Shown piece by piece: positions 24,470 to 33,786 of a DNA stretch of 56,906 bases. This stretch comes from Nitrospiria bacterium. Lineage in GTDB: Bacteria > Nitrospirota > UBA9217. The notes under the pieces are model-generated. The model had not been told where the DNA came from. It saw nothing but the letters and a program-made list of their open reading frames with translations, and did not search any database. The stretch spans positions 1 through 56,906 of the forward strand of contig CAKKRC010000049.1 in NCBI GenBank assembly GCA_919902495.1. Direction: 5' to 3'. Made by a program: the position numbers and the translations under genes. How positions within the stretch are numbered: the first letter of the stretch is position 1; the number at the start of each line of letters is the position of its first letter.

Positions 24470-26158
24470 CTATATTTCCCGGTCTAAAAGCCGTTTCAGG
24501 CCTATTTTCATGGGCAAAATCACGGCAAGGACGACCAGGGCGATGACGAGCAGGAAGGTCAGGGCGATCCAGGCCCCTTTGGCGGGCCCCATGCTCGTGC
24601 CCATGGACTGGGCCAGGAAGATGCGGTAGACGGGCCATGCTTCGAGCGTGATGACCGTACCGATGAACAGCATGGTCACGATCATGTAGGCGATGCCGCC
24701 GAAACCGGTGGGGATCTGGGCCACGTTCTCATAACGGAACCGCGGGAACGCGGCGCCCATGCCGACGCCGAGGGCGGCGATGCCGACGGTCATCAGGAAG
24801 ACCGTCGCCACGCCGATGATCATCATGAGGCCCGAGACCTTGAGCAGGATATTCGACAGCACGATCAGGACCTCGGCAAGGACAAGCAGGGGGAGCACGC
24901 TCGACCAGAATTTCGCCCACAGGAGGTCCTTGAGCGGCAGCGGCGATGAACGGATGATCCAGAAGGACTCGCCTTCGAGGCTGACCGCCGGGAAGACGAA
25001 GCGGACCGCCACTGCCGATGTGACGAAGCCGACCATGCCGAGGTTCAGGAACGAGATGAGGTTCTGGATATAGATCGTGGGCAGGGGAGACCGTTCCAGG
25101 GGCAGCAGTTTGAAACTGTAGATATACACCACGGTGAGCGCCAGCAGCAGGAAGAGCTGCGACCACTGGGAGGCGTCCCGGAAGAACAGCTTGATGTCCT
25201 TCAGCACGATGGCGCGCATCGTGCCGCGGAAGGGCAGGACGGCAAGGCGGAAGAACAGGTCCGCTGCCCGTGAGCGTGAGAGCTTCGCCCGCTTGCCTTC
25301 CTGCGACCGGGACCAGCCGGCATAATAGATCCTGCCGCAGACCCACTCGGCGATGACGATGCCCGCCAGGGCCGTGCTCCAGAGCATGAGCAGGAAGAAG
25401 ATGGCGTCGCCGGCGTTCTTCCTGAGCAGGGGCGCCAGCGCGTCCGATGCCCAGGAACTGGGGATGAGCGGAGAAACGGGACCGCGCATGGCCGTAAGGT
25501 ATTGCACGAGCGTGGGGAAGGCGTCCGGGTCCACGAGATTCTCGGGCCGGAGCATGCGGAACAGGATGTAGAGGACCACGAAGATCAGCAGGCCCATGAG
25601 CACCAGGATGTCCCGGGCGCGCCGCGCCGGGAAGGCGGAGACGAGCAGCATGGTCACGATGATCCCGATGGCCGCGGGGATGATCAGGAACGGCACGATC
25701 ATGAACAGGAGCCCCGCGAAGTAGGCGGCCCCCGCCTTGAAGACCGCCCCGTAGGCGAGAAAGACCGGCAGGCCGTAGATGAGCGTCATCCACGAGGAGT
25801 CGATCAGGGTCTCGATGAACTTGGCGCGGTAGATGCTCTCGATCCTGACGGGGGACGAGTGCAGGATGTCCAGTTCGCCCGAGAGATAGAAGGTGGAGAG
25901 CGAGGTGACGACGTTGCTGAACACCAGGATCGAAAAGAACGTCAGCAGGACCATGGACAGAAGCCGCAAGGCCAGCAGGTCGCCGAGCCCTTCGACGGTA
26001 CGGAAATAGGAGAGCACGCGGTAGGAGACGATGAACATGAAGGCCCAGAAGGCAACGCCCAGGAGGGCAAGGACGGCCGTCTTGAGCCCGTCGCCTTTTT
26101 TCAGGCGCGTGAGCCGGTTCTTGACGGCGTGGAAACGGGGATGGAGGAGAATTAACAT
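24470..26158 (-). CDS. ABC exporter permease (ABC-2-like)
   Basis: 562 aa from the ATG at 26158; the longer open frame overlaps the SulP gene and a repeat and is rejected. About 12 to 14 hydrophobic segments in two halves, with a cytoplasmic region in the middle (RAIVLKDIKLFFRDASQWSQLF, an amphipathic coupling helix common to ABC-2 type permeases). Such permeases pair with a separate ATPase and export lipids, peptides or polysaccharides. The ATPase at 28231-28959 on the same strand is the obvious partner, although a SulP gene now lies between them. Substrate unknown. Confidence 0.82.
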   Translation of the reverse strand: MLILLHPRFHAVKNRLTRLKKGDGLKTAVLALLGVAFWAFMFIVSYRVLSYFRTVEGLGDLLALRLLSMVLLTFFSILVFSNVVTSLSTFYLSGELDILHSSPVRIESIYRAKFIETLIDSSWMTLIYGLPVFLAYGAVFKAGAAYFAGLLFMIVPFLIIPAAIGIIVTMLLVSAFPARRARDILVLMGLLIFVVLYILFRMLRPENLVDPDAFPTLVQYLTAMRGPVSPLIPSSWASDALAPLLRKNAGDAIFFLLMLWSTALAGIVIAEWVCGRIYYAGWSRSQEGKRAKLSRSRAADLFFRLAVLPFRGTMRAIVLKDIKLFFRDASQWSQLFLLLALTVVYIYSFKLLPLERSPLPTIYIQNLISFLNLGMVGFVTSAVAVRFVFPAVSLEGESFWIIRSSPLPLKDLLWAKFWSSVLPLLVLAEVLIVLSNILLKVSGLMMIIGVATVFLMTVGIAALGVGMGAAFPRFRYENVAQIPTGFGGIAYMIVTMLFIGTVITLEAWPVYRIFLAQSMGTSMGPAKGAWIALTFLLVIALVVLAVILPMKIGLKRLLDREI

Positions 26159-26194
26159 AATTCCATATTCAATATTCAAGATAACGGCAACAGC

Positions 26195-26256
26195 TGAACA
26201 CGAATTGCACGACCAAAAGTAGGCGCTTCTAAGCGATGGACGAATGACGCGAATAA
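26195..26256. repeat. Solo left arm R9 (CACGAAT), interrupted by the 23-nt module
   Basis: GAACACGAATTGCACGA | ATGGACGAATGACGCGAAT with the module at 26213-26235. No matching ATTCGTG right arm is visible in the following 60 bases, so this is a half-copy. The same words without the module occur in R6. Confidence 0.85.
26213..26235 (+). repeat. 23-nt hairpin module, copy C
   Basis: Identical to copy B (20463-20485), including the CGCTT-CT-AAGCG hairpin. Inserted between GCACGA and ATGGACGAAT with no target duplication. Confidence 0.9.
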
Positions 26257-26313
26257 GGGCCGGCCCTGATCCCTGTTCTTTCCCCCCGTCTCCGCGTCTC
26301 AGTGTCGGATTCT

Positions 26314-28056
26314 TCAAGCCCCCGGCATTGCCGCACACTCGCGGAAGATCCGTGCCGTGCAGACACGGCACCGCTCCGGGTCGAGGTGTGGAACGATCCG
26401 GTCGATCGCTTCGCGCTTGGAGGGAAAAACGTTCTCGTCGCCTATGCGCTGGAGATAGCCGCCCCGCCGCAACGTGTCCAGGGCCTCGCCTTTCAGCGTG
26501 CAGAGATACAGCTGTCTGCCGCTCACATGAAGCCGGTGAGCCTCATTGGCAAGCGCTTCGCATCCGGCGACATCGATGAAATTGATCCCGCTCCCCACGA
26601 GCAGGATATGCGCCTGTTCGGGAGAGTCCCGGGTCATTGCGCGCAGTTCCTGCGCGAAGTGGTCCACGGCCCCGAAGAACAGCGAGCCATCGATGCGTAT
26701 GACCTTGAGCTGCGGGCATTCCTCCACCGGTTTCCTCGTGATATTGATGAAGCTCCGCCGTTCGCTGTCCGGGTCCGGAGCAAGAGTGATGAAGTGCGGA
26801 TGCGACGTCCGGTTGAGGTACAGCAGCAGGGAAAGGATGACGCCCACGTAGATCGCGAATTCCAGTTCGACCAGGAGCGTCGCCAGGAAGGTCACGGCGA
26901 GCACCGCTGCTTCCGGGGTGCTTGTCCTGATGATCGTCCGGATGTGGGGGAAGTCGATGAGCCCGTACGCCACGACCAAAAGCACTCCCGCCATGGACGC
27001 GATGGGGAGATACGCGGTCAGAGGGGCGATCAGCAGAAGGATGGCCGCGAGGGACAGCGCGGCAAAGACCGCCGCCAGCGGTGTTTTCGCGCCGGACTCG
27101 TAGTTCACCCCGGTGCGGGTGAAGGAACCCGACGCCGCGTAGCTCGAAAAGAAACTGCCGATGATGTTGGAGAGGCCCTGGCCGATGAACTCCTGATTGC
27201 TGTCGATGCGCTGGTGAGAGCGTGTGGCGACCGCCCGGGCGATGGACACCGCTTCGGCGAGGCCGAGCATCGCCACGGCAAGCGCAGCCGGGGCCAGTTG
27301 GCGCACCGAGGCGGTCGAGAGGTCGGGGCTGGACAGGGGGGGCAGATGCGCGGGCAGTGAACCGATGAGCCGAACGCCGTGTTCCTTTGCGTCCAGGAAC
27401 GAGGCCAGCACGCTGCCGATGACCATGGCGAAGAGCATGCCCGGCAGGCGCGGTAAAAAGCGCCGGAACAGGATCGCGGCGATCAGCGTCACGACGGCGA
27501 CGGCGGCCACATACGGGTTCGTATGGGGCAGTGCGCTCAGCAGGTCCTCCCACACATGAATGAACGCGTGCCGTTTCGACCCGGTGACGCCGAAGAAGTT
27601 GCTGAGCTGGCTTGTGGCGATAAGCAGAGCGGCGCCGGTGGTGAACCCTATGACCACGGAATGGGACACGAAATTGACCAGCGCTCCGAGCCGGGCCATG
27701 CCCAGGCCGAACTGGAACAGTCCTGCGAGGAACGTGAGGGTCAACACCATCTGGATGTAATGTGTGCCCGCCGGTTCGGCCAGCGGGCTCACCGTGGTGA
27801 AGATGACGATGGAGATGGCGGTCGTCGGGCCGGAGATGAGATGATACGAGGAGCCGAGCAGCGCCGCGATGATGGCCGGCACGATCGCCGAGTAGAGCCC
27901 GTATTCCGGGGGAAGGCCGGCGATGACGGCGAAGGCGACGCCCTGGGGGAGCACGATGACCGCGCCGGTGATCCCGGCCATGAGATCGGCGCGCAGCGTG
28001 CGCCGCGTGACCGTCGGCCACCAGTTAAGTAAAGGAAGATAGTCCTTGATCTGCAT
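26314..28056 (-). CDS. SulP-family anion transporter with STAS domain
   Basis: 580 aa from the ATG at 28056. SulP proteins move sulfate, bicarbonate or dicarboxylates across the inner membrane. Visible: about 12 membrane segments starting from LMAGITGAVIVLPQGVAFAVIAGLPPEYGLYSA (the classic SulP signature), GPTTAISIVIF, and NIIGSFFSSYAASGSFTRTGVN. A C-terminal STAS domain (~440-550) contains IRIDGSLFFGAVDHF and LLVGSGINFIDVAGCEAL. The tail ends with CRVCTARIFRECAAM, a small Cys cluster. Substrate cannot be read from sequence. It separates two genes that look like one ABC exporter. Confidence 0.94.
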   Translation of the reverse strand: MQIKDYLPLLNWWPTVTRRTLRADLMAGITGAVIVLPQGVAFAVIAGLPPEYGLYSAIVPAIIAALLGSSYHLISGPTTAISIVIFTTVSPLAEPAGTHYIQMVLTLTFLAGLFQFGLGMARLGALVNFVSHSVVIGFTTGAALLIATSQLSNFFGVTGSKRHAFIHVWEDLLSALPHTNPYVAAVAVVTLIAAILFRRFLPRLPGMLFAMVIGSVLASFLDAKEHGVRLIGSLPAHLPPLSSPDLSTASVRQLAPAALAVAMLGLAEAVSIARAVATRSHQRIDSNQEFIGQGLSNIIGSFFSSYAASGSFTRTGVNYESGAKTPLAAVFAALSLAAILLLIAPLTAYLPIASMAGVLLVVAYGLIDFPHIRTIIRTSTPEAAVLAVTFLATLLVELEFAIYVGVILSLLLYLNRTSHPHFITLAPDPDSERRSFINITRKPVEECPQLKVIRIDGSLFFGAVDHFAQELRAMTRDSPEQAHILLVGSGINFIDVAGCEALANEAHRLHVSGRQLYLCTLKGEALDTLRRGGYLQRIGDENVFPSKREAIDRIVPHLDPERCRVCTARIFRECAAMPGA

Positions 28057-28089
28057 GATACCCTTCGTGATTTCTGAAATACACCCCAC

Positions 28090-28185
28090 CTGACCTCCCC
28101 TTGGTAAGGGGAGGGAGTCTTTTACGGCCCCTCGATCATGAAGCACCCTCTCCCTTTTTCCCTCTCTCCTCCGAGGGAGAGGGGC
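28090..28185. repeat. Two short palindromic repeats upstream of the SulP gene
   Basis: CTCCCCTTGGTAAGGGGAG near 28097-28115 is a hairpin with an 8-bp stem. CCCTCTCTCCTCCGAGGGAG near 28160-28179 and its GAGGGG continuation is a second. Both are of a GC-rich dispersed type; no promoter function is evident. Confidence 0.5.
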
Positions 28186-28230
28186 GGGGGTGAGGGGAAT
28201 TATGATTGAGGGGTTGGGGAGGTGGACACG

Positions 28231-28959
28231 CTATATCGTCTCATCCCCGCCCGTCAACTTCAGGAAGATGGGCTCCAGGTGGCTGTTCTCCATCCGCGCC
28301 AGACGGCCCAGTTCCCCGACGCTTCCCCCGGCGATGATCTCTCCCTTGTTGATGATGGCAACGCGGGTGCACATGGCCTCGACGATCTCGAGCGTGTGGG
28401 TGGACATGAAGACCGTCACGCCCTTCGCGGCGAGGTCCTTGAAGAGGTCCTTGACCAGCCTGGCGCCGCGGGGGTCCAGGCCCACCATGGGTTCGTCCAC
28501 GACGAGGACCTTCGGTTCGTGGAGCAGCGCCGACGCCATGACCAGACGCTGTTTCATGCCGTGCGAGAAGTTCTCGACGAGCTCACCGGCCCAATCGGCC
28601 AGGCCGAACAGCTCGAGCAGGTCGCGGATCCGTGCTGTTGCATCGGTCATCGTGTACAGCTCCGCGACGAACCGCATGAACTCCGCGGCGGTGAGCTTCT
28701 CGTAGAGGTACGGACGGTCGGGGATGAAGCCGGTGATGGCCTTGGCCCGGAGCGGGTCCTTCTGGACGTCGAAACCGCCGATCTCCACGCTTCCGCCCGT
28801 GGGCTGGAGGAGCCCGGCCATCATCTTGATGGTCGTGGTCTTGCCCGCGCCGTTGGGGCCGAGGAACCCGAAGACCTCGCCGGCCTGGACCTCGAGGTTG
28901 ATGTTCTTGACGGCGGTGAAGCTGCCGTAGTCCTTGGTAAGATTGGTAAGCTTGATCAT
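28231..28959 (-). CDS. ABC transporter ATP-binding protein
   Basis: 242 aa. Walker A GPNGAGKTTTIK (about 35-46), Q-loop region TGFIPDRPYLYEKLT, signature NFSHGMKQRLVMASAL (an SHG variant common in ABC-2 exporters), Walker B KVLVVDEPMVGLDPRG and H-loop FMSTHTLE. It hydrolyses ATP to drive an exporter, most likely with the permease at 24470-26158. A SulP gene lies between, so expression may still be linked through a shared minus-strand transcript. Confidence 0.93.
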   Translation of the reverse strand: MIKLTNLTKDYGSFTAVKNINLEVQAGEVFGFLGPNGAGKTTTIKMMAGLLQPTGGSVEIGGFDVQKDPLRAKAITGFIPDRPYLYEKLTAAEFMRFVAELYTMTDATARIRDLLELFGLADWAGELVENFSHGMKQRLVMASALLHEPKVLVVDEPMVGLDPRGARLVKDLFKDLAAKGVTVFMSTHTLEIVEAMCTRVAIINKGEIIAGGSVGELGRLARMENSHLEPIFLKLTGGDETI

Positions 28960-28981
28960 TCAGGTACTCCAATAAGTATCT

Positions 28982-29096
28982 TGAACACGAATGTCACGAA
29001 TAACTGCCGAATGGCACGAATAAATCCTTTAATCCAGGTCTTGGTTTTCACTGCAGTTATTCGTGAGATTCGTCCATTCGTGTAATTCGTGTTCGA
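28982..29096. repeat. Armed heptamer repeat R10 (CACGAAT / ATTCGTG)
   Basis: Left arm GAACACGAATGTCACGAATA, ACTGC, CGAATGGCACGAAT; right arm GCAGT, TATTCGTGAGATTCGTCC, ATTCGTG, ATTCGTGTTC. Both arms contain the same extra ACTGC/GCAGT block, also found in the right arm of R6 at 10576-10580. Confidence 0.87.
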
Positions 29097-29121
29097 TTGT
29101 GTTTATCTCTGCGCGTTTTTC

Positions 29122-30570
29122 TCATTTATATTCCACCACGTCCACTTTCAACTTCCCCACGAGCCTCAGGATCTCAGCCTGCTTCGCGAGGTCGCCGGTG
29201 ACGAACCGGATGTGCGTGGCATCGGCGGGGAACTGATCGAACGTGGGGTCGATGGCCGTCCACTCGCCCAGCCACACCTCGGGCCATGCGTGGTAGTAGA
29301 AGCCGTTCTTCATATAGACGATGCCGGCGGCCATGCGTGTCGGGATGCCCGCAGCGCGCGCCAGAGCCGTGTAGAGCGTCGTATGCTCGTTGCAGTCGCC
29401 GACCTTCTGCTTCAGGACTTCGACCGCGCTCGGGATGCTTACCACCGGCTGTTTGTTGATCGCTTCGTAGACCCAGGTGTTCAGCTTCCGTGCCGCTTCG
29501 AGAGAGTCCTTCTCTTTCCCGATGATATCCGATGCCTGCTCCCGGATGTTCCTGTCGTCGCTCTGTACCAACAGGGTGGCCTGTAGGTCCGGGAGATGGT
29601 CCTTCCCGGCGTAGGGGACGGAATAGGAGGTGATCGTCGTCGCGGAGCGGACCTCGATGACGCCGTCCTTCCAGGTCTGACCGCCGCCGGCCAGCTCGAA
29701 CCCGTCGAGTGTTGCCCCGGAAAGCCGGGCCTTCAGCAGCTTCACCCGGTTGGGATTAATGATCGGGCTCGACGGGATCTTCACCAGGGCGATGATGTCC
29801 ACCGCCGGGCCGCGCTTGTCCAGCTTCAGGGCCTCGGTCCTTGTTTCCTTGAGCAGGGAGTACCCCAGCGGGCTTTCCTCCTTGATGGTCTCCCCCTCAT
29901 GGGTGATCCAGGAGGTAGCCTCCATCCCCTGGAAGGATTCCTTCAATTTATACACCGTCTGTTCCGCGTCGCCGACCTTGATGGTCTCCTTTGCCTCCAC
30001 GGTGACGAAGGCGTCCTCGGTGCTCATGGTGGCCGGGTTGAAGAGCGGGAACCGGTACCGCTTTCCCGGTTCCAGTCCCAGCCGTACGACAGCAGGCCGG
30101 ATGTTGGGCGTGAGATAGATGGGCTCCTTGAGCGGAAAACGCTCTTTCCGCGTCTCGCCGCCGGTGATGATATCGACGACCAGCTGCGTTCCGACGACGG
30201 CGCCCTTGATGTCCATGGTCGTGACGCCGGACCGTAGCGTAAAGTCGAAGTACTTGAGCATGAAGGTCCTGGTCGTATAGGCATTGATCACGGTGCTGAC
30301 CCGCTGGACCCGCTCCAGGGCCAGGACGTCCATCGTCGATTCCTCAAAGACGTGGTAGGTGTCGCCTTCCACGCGCGTCTGCGTGTGGGCATACCCGATC
30401 TTCCGGCCCTTTTGGTAAATGCCGAACCATTCGTCGCCGGCCTTGATGCCTTCCTCCGTGACGATGTCGAGCGCGACGACCGACGCCGGACGCAGATAGG
30501 TCCGCTCGATGAGCAGGCCCAGCATCACGAACCAGAAGAGCAGGATGACGGTCTTGATCACTTTCGCCAT
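29122..30570 (-). CDS. Membrane-anchored transglutaminase-like protein
   Basis: 482 aa from the ATG at 30570. One N-terminal helix (TVILLFWFVMLGLLIERTYL) anchors it, with the rest likely periplasmic. Residues ~40-330 are beta-rich and unassigned. The C-terminal domain has the transglutaminase-like (papain-fold) triad Cys393 in GDCNEHT, His427 in YYHAWPEVW and Asp441 in AIDPTFDQFP. Bacterial members are thought to act as proteases or peptide cross-linkers; the substrate is unknown. A longer start (30624) is possible but would place non-hydrophobic residues before the anchor. Confidence 0.9.
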   Translation of the reverse strand: MAKVIKTVILLFWFVMLGLLIERTYLRPASVVALDIVTEEGIKAGDEWFGIYQKGRKIGYAHTQTRVEGDTYHVFEESTMDVLALERVQRVSTVINAYTTRTFMLKYFDFTLRSGVTTMDIKGAVVGTQLVVDIITGGETRKERFPLKEPIYLTPNIRPAVVRLGLEPGKRYRFPLFNPATMSTEDAFVTVEAKETIKVGDAEQTVYKLKESFQGMEATSWITHEGETIKEESPLGYSLLKETRTEALKLDKRGPAVDIIALVKIPSSPIINPNRVKLLKARLSGATLDGFELAGGGQTWKDGVIEVRSATTITSYSVPYAGKDHLPDLQATLLVQSDDRNIREQASDIIGKEKDSLEAARKLNTWVYEAINKQPVVSIPSAVEVLKQKVGDCNEHTTLYTALARAAGIPTRMAAGIVYMKNGFYYHAWPEVWLGEWTAIDPTFDQFPADATHIRFVTGDLAKQAEILRLVGKLKVDVVEYK

Positions 30571-30709
30571 AATGACAATAGTAACCGTACCGCGGCAGGA
30601 TGTCAAACGAACGTTGATTGCCATCTGCGCGGAGATCTATGCTATCATACTAACGACAAGTGTCCTGATGATTGGTCTATACAAGGAACAGGATGTTGTC
30701 TTGGTAGCC

Positions 30710-30725
30710 GCAGGCTTTAGCCTGC
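30710..30725 (+). repeat. GGTAGCCGC-type hairpin repeat, copy 1
   Basis: GGTAGCC followed by GCAGGCT-TT-AGCCTGC. Two further copies, in opposite orientations, lie at 50414-50429 and 50470-50485. A REP-like dispersed hairpin. Confidence 0.75.
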
Positions 30726-30795
30726 GAAATCGAGCTTTTCAATATCCTGTTACGTTACTATCATTGATATGCTGGACAACGCGAAGGGAGCTGCC

Positions 30796-31263
30796 ATGAA
30801 GATACACAGGTCAATGCTTATGCTCGCGATCCCGGTCCTTCTGCTTACCGCCTGCCCGAAGGAGACGGAGGAGGACAAGGTGAAGAAGGTCGTCACCAGC
30901 ATCCAGCAGGCTACGGAGGAGAAAAAGATCGGCGCGGTGCTGGAGCATATCTCGAAGACCTACCGCGATCCCCAGGGCAACGACTACAACGGCATCAAGG
31001 GACTTCTGGCCTTCTACTTCTTTCGCCACCAGAAAGTCTCGGTGTACATGCCGAACATCGACATCGTGGTGACCGGGCAGACGGCAAAGGCGGTCTTCCA
31101 GGCCATCCTGACGGGAAGAGGAGCAGGCGAGGCGTCAGGCGGCATCCTTCCCGAGTCTCTCGGCGCGTATAATTTCGAGGTGCTCTTAATTAAGGAAGAC
31201 GGCACGTGGAAGGTCACGTCGGCCAAGTGGGAGCGGGCGGGGGAGGGAACACTTCCGCAATAA
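30796..31263 (+). CDS. Lipoprotein, possible NTF2/SnoaL-like fold
   Basis: 155 aa from the ATG at 30796 (AAGGGAG upstream). The signal sequence ends in the lipobox LLLTAC, so the protein is probably lipidated. The mature part starts with helices (EEDKVKKVVTSIQQATEEKKIGAVLEHIS), then KTYRDPQGNDYNGIKGLLAFYFF and paired strands (DIVVTGQTAKAVFQAIL; YNFEVLLIKEDGTWKVTSAKWER). This helix-then-curved-sheet pattern resembles NTF2-like domains, but that is inference. No catalytic residues are identified. It has its own upstream region with a REP-like hairpin. Confidence 0.75.
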   Translation: MKIHRSMLMLAIPVLLLTACPKETEEDKVKKVVTSIQQATEEKKIGAVLEHISKTYRDPQGNDYNGIKGLLAFYFFRHQKVSVYMPNIDIVVTGQTAKAVFQAILTGRGAGEASGGILPESLGAYNFEVLLIKEDGTWKVTSAKWERAGEGTLPQ

Positions 31264-31564
31264 TCAGTTTCAGTTCAATCATGCTGTTTGAAACATGTGC
31301 GGTATGATATAGTCGCTGTGCGATAGCTTCTTCCTGTACGTATTATGGTTTTCTAATAGTTGAAACACTTCAAGCATCAACCTGCATTCGTTTGCATATA
31401 CAATTGCAAAATTCCACCGCTGTCGTTGAAGCGACCGCAGAAAAGACTCACAATTATTCTTGCCAGGACTTGTTTCTTATTGTATCTTTGCACGCAGTGA
31501 CAGGGGAATCGTTTTGGGTCAGACATGACCTTGTAGTTATTTGGACTTCACGGGGGTAGATCAT
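31264..31564. other. AT-richer gap with no recognised gene
   Basis: About 300 bases between the lipoprotein stop and the S41 protease start. Short minus-strand reading frames exist (for example one beginning near 31527), but none has a ribosome site or familiar sequence. No repeat of the dispersed families is present. Confidence 0.4.
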
Positions 31565-33610
31565 ATGAAAAAATTCCTTCAGAAAAAAAGCTATTTTATC
31601 TTCATCGTACTATCTTTCCTGGTCTTATTACCACAGGCTGTGGTTGCGGGAAGAACGCCTGATGTGTTCGAAAAGGCCTTTTCCGTTGTAATGAAAAACC
31701 ATGTCGAAGCTCCGAACCCATCTTCACTCTCCGCCAGTGCCATCCGGGAAATGATCGAGCTGCTTAGATCAAAGAAGATCGACCATAAAATGCCTGACGG
31801 TGATGGAAGCGCCGCCCCCCGGAACAGCGATGAAGCCGTCAGGCAGGTCGTCGCATTCTATAAAGAGATCGCTGGCTCGACCGATATCTCACCGGAAGAA
31901 CTTGAGGGCGCCGCAATAAAGGGACTGTTAAAAGCCCTTGACCCTCACTCGCAGCACATGTCGGTAAGGCAAGTTAAAGATATGAGTACGGACATTACAG
32001 GCAAATTCACCGGGGTCGGGCTTCAGATAGGCATAAAGAACGAACAGCTTGTGGTGGTCGCGCCGATCGAGGACTCGCCTGCATTTCGTGCCGGCATCCA
32101 GGCCGGCGACGCCATAATGAAGATCGACAACGTACCGACGAAAGGGATGTCAATAACAGACGCCGTCGATAAATTGCGCGGTAAGAAAGGGACCCGGGTG
32201 AATATTACGATCGCCAGGGCTTCTTTCAAGGATCCTTACGATGTCACCATAGAAAGGGATACGATCACGGTGCGAAGCGTCAAGTCCCGGATGCTGGACG
32301 ATGGCATCGGCTATATAAAGATCAGCCAATTTCAGGGACAAACGGCAAATGACGTTGAGGCGGCCTTGCGCGATCTCGAATCGAACGGGATGCGGAAACT
32401 GATCCTTGATCTGAGAAGCAATCCGGGCGGCCTGCTCGATGCAAGTGTGGGAGTCAGCGGTAAATTTCTCGTGAAGGGCAGTCTTGTCGTCACCTTGCAG
32501 GGAAGAGAACGGGCGGACAGAAAGGAATTCAAGACCTCGGGATCGTATATCGCACCTGATCGCCCGATGATCGTGTTGGTTGACAACGGCAGTGCGAGCG
32601 CGTCCGAGATCCTGTCGGGCGCCCTGAAAGATCATCAACGCGCGGTGATCGTCGGCGCAAAGACGTTCGGCAAAGGGTCAGTTCAGACGGTCTTCCCGTT
32701 GAATGATGGTTCGGCGCTGAGATTGACGACGGCGCTCTACTATACACCTGCGCATACAAATGTAGAAAAGGCAGGCATTACGCCTGACGTGGAAGTGGTC
32801 GAGAAAGAGAATGACGATGCCTCCCTCAAGGTGGCGCAAGCAGCTCTTCGGTCGTACAGTGAACCAAATGTCTCACATGCCAAGTTAGCACAAATTGCGT
32901 TACGGTTCGCCAATGATAAAAGAGAAGAGTTCGAACAGGCGAAGGCGGCGAATACGTTCGATGCATACGACAAGTTCCTGAAGGCATTCCCTTCTTCCGC
33001 CAACAGAAAGCCGGCCTTGCAGGCAATGGCTGTTCTCATCGAGAAGCAGAACAGGGGGTACGAGGAATACAAGAAGTTCGTCGCTGCCTATGAGGACGGG
33101 CTGGAATTCGTCCCCGGGAAATACCGCCTCGGCCTGACCGGACCCGAAGGCCTGCGGGTCGGCGATATCGCGGGGTTCCGGAAGAAGGGCGTCGGGGATA
33201 ATATCATTGCGGCAAAGATCCGGTCGGGCAAGGGCAGGTACAGGGACTATTCTTTTGACGAGATAGACCAGCTCAAGAAGATGGGTATTCCCGAGGTGGT
33301 GATCGAGGCGATGATCGAATCGACGTCGCGGGTGACCCGGGACGAGGAAGAGTCGCAGAAGAAAAAGAACATGGAGGAGCTCCTGGCCGAGATCCAGCGG
33401 ATGCAGAAAAAACTCGACGAAATGAGGACCGCGCAGGCATCGGGCGCCGCCGTACCGGTCTCCGCGGGCCAGAGTCAGGGTCCGTCGGTGGTCGATACCG
33501 TGCAGAATTGCGCCGCCCAGATCACGGCTTTGGAAGCGTGCAAGCATCTCCCGAGGCTCGGGGCCATGATATGCAGGGCTGCAGCGAAATCGCAGTTTCC
33601 CTGTGAGTAG
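31565..33610 (+). CDS. S41 C-terminal processing peptidase with extra C-terminal region
   Basis: 681 aa from the ATG at 31565. Signal peptide/anchor (FIFIVLSFLVLLPQAVVAG), periplasmic. N-terminal helical region to ~140 with LLKALDPHSQHMS; PDZ domain (~145-235, GKFTGVGLQIGIKNEQLVVVAPIEDSPAFRAGIQAGD); S41 domain with RKLILDLRSNPGGLL, catalytic Ser345 in GSASASE and Lys370 in TFGKGSV, spaced 25 residues as in Tsp/CtpA. After ~445 comes a long extension: helices, a lysine-rich coiled coil (SQKKKNMEELLAEIQRMQKKLDEM) and a Cys-containing tail (CAAQITALEACKHLPRLGAMICRAAAKSQFPCE) with four cysteines. The extension is not a standard CtpA part and may direct substrate choice. Confidence 0.93.
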   Translation: MKKFLQKKSYFIFIVLSFLVLLPQAVVAGRTPDVFEKAFSVVMKNHVEAPNPSSLSASAIREMIELLRSKKIDHKMPDGDGSAAPRNSDEAVRQVVAFYKEIAGSTDISPEELEGAAIKGLLKALDPHSQHMSVRQVKDMSTDITGKFTGVGLQIGIKNEQLVVVAPIEDSPAFRAGIQAGDAIMKIDNVPTKGMSITDAVDKLRGKKGTRVNITIARASFKDPYDVTIERDTITVRSVKSRMLDDGIGYIKISQFQGQTANDVEAALRDLESNGMRKLILDLRSNPGGLLDASVGVSGKFLVKGSLVVTLQGRERADRKEFKTSGSYIAPDRPMIVLVDNGSASASEILSGALKDHQRAVIVGAKTFGKGSVQTVFPLNDGSALRLTTALYYTPAHTNVEKAGITPDVEVVEKENDDASLKVAQAALRSYSEPNVSHAKLAQIALRFANDKREEFEQAKAANTFDAYDKFLKAFPSSANRKPALQAMAVLIEKQNRGYEEYKKFVAAYEDGLEFVPGKYRLGLTGPEGLRVGDIAGFRKKGVGDNIIAAKIRSGKGRYRDYSFDEIDQLKKMGIPEVVIEAMIESTSRVTRDEEESQKKKNMEELLAEIQRMQKKLDEMRTAQASGAAVPVSAGQSQGPSVVDTVQNCAAQITALEACKHLPRLGAMICRAAAKSQFPCE

Positions 33611-33786
33611 TTCGTTGGCGGCTGATGGAATGCTTTTGCAGGCAGGGATCTGTTGGTCGTTCTTGACCCTGGACAGCCCTGGGTCTGACTGGATCTGTAG
33701 AGTTGTTGGCAACAAACGTCATGGCATCGCGCGAGATCAAGAGGCCATCCTCTGATGATGCCTGGCAATGAACGAAACGAGGATAC

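Noticed and set aside
10494-29096. TGGCACGAAT words as sigma-54 (-24) elements
   Set aside because: They are part of the CACGAAT repeat and lack the TTGC at -12.
31279-31527. Minus-strand reading frames before the S41 gene
   Set aside because: Two short overlapping frames with no ribosome site and no familiar sequence; a frameshift join would be speculation.
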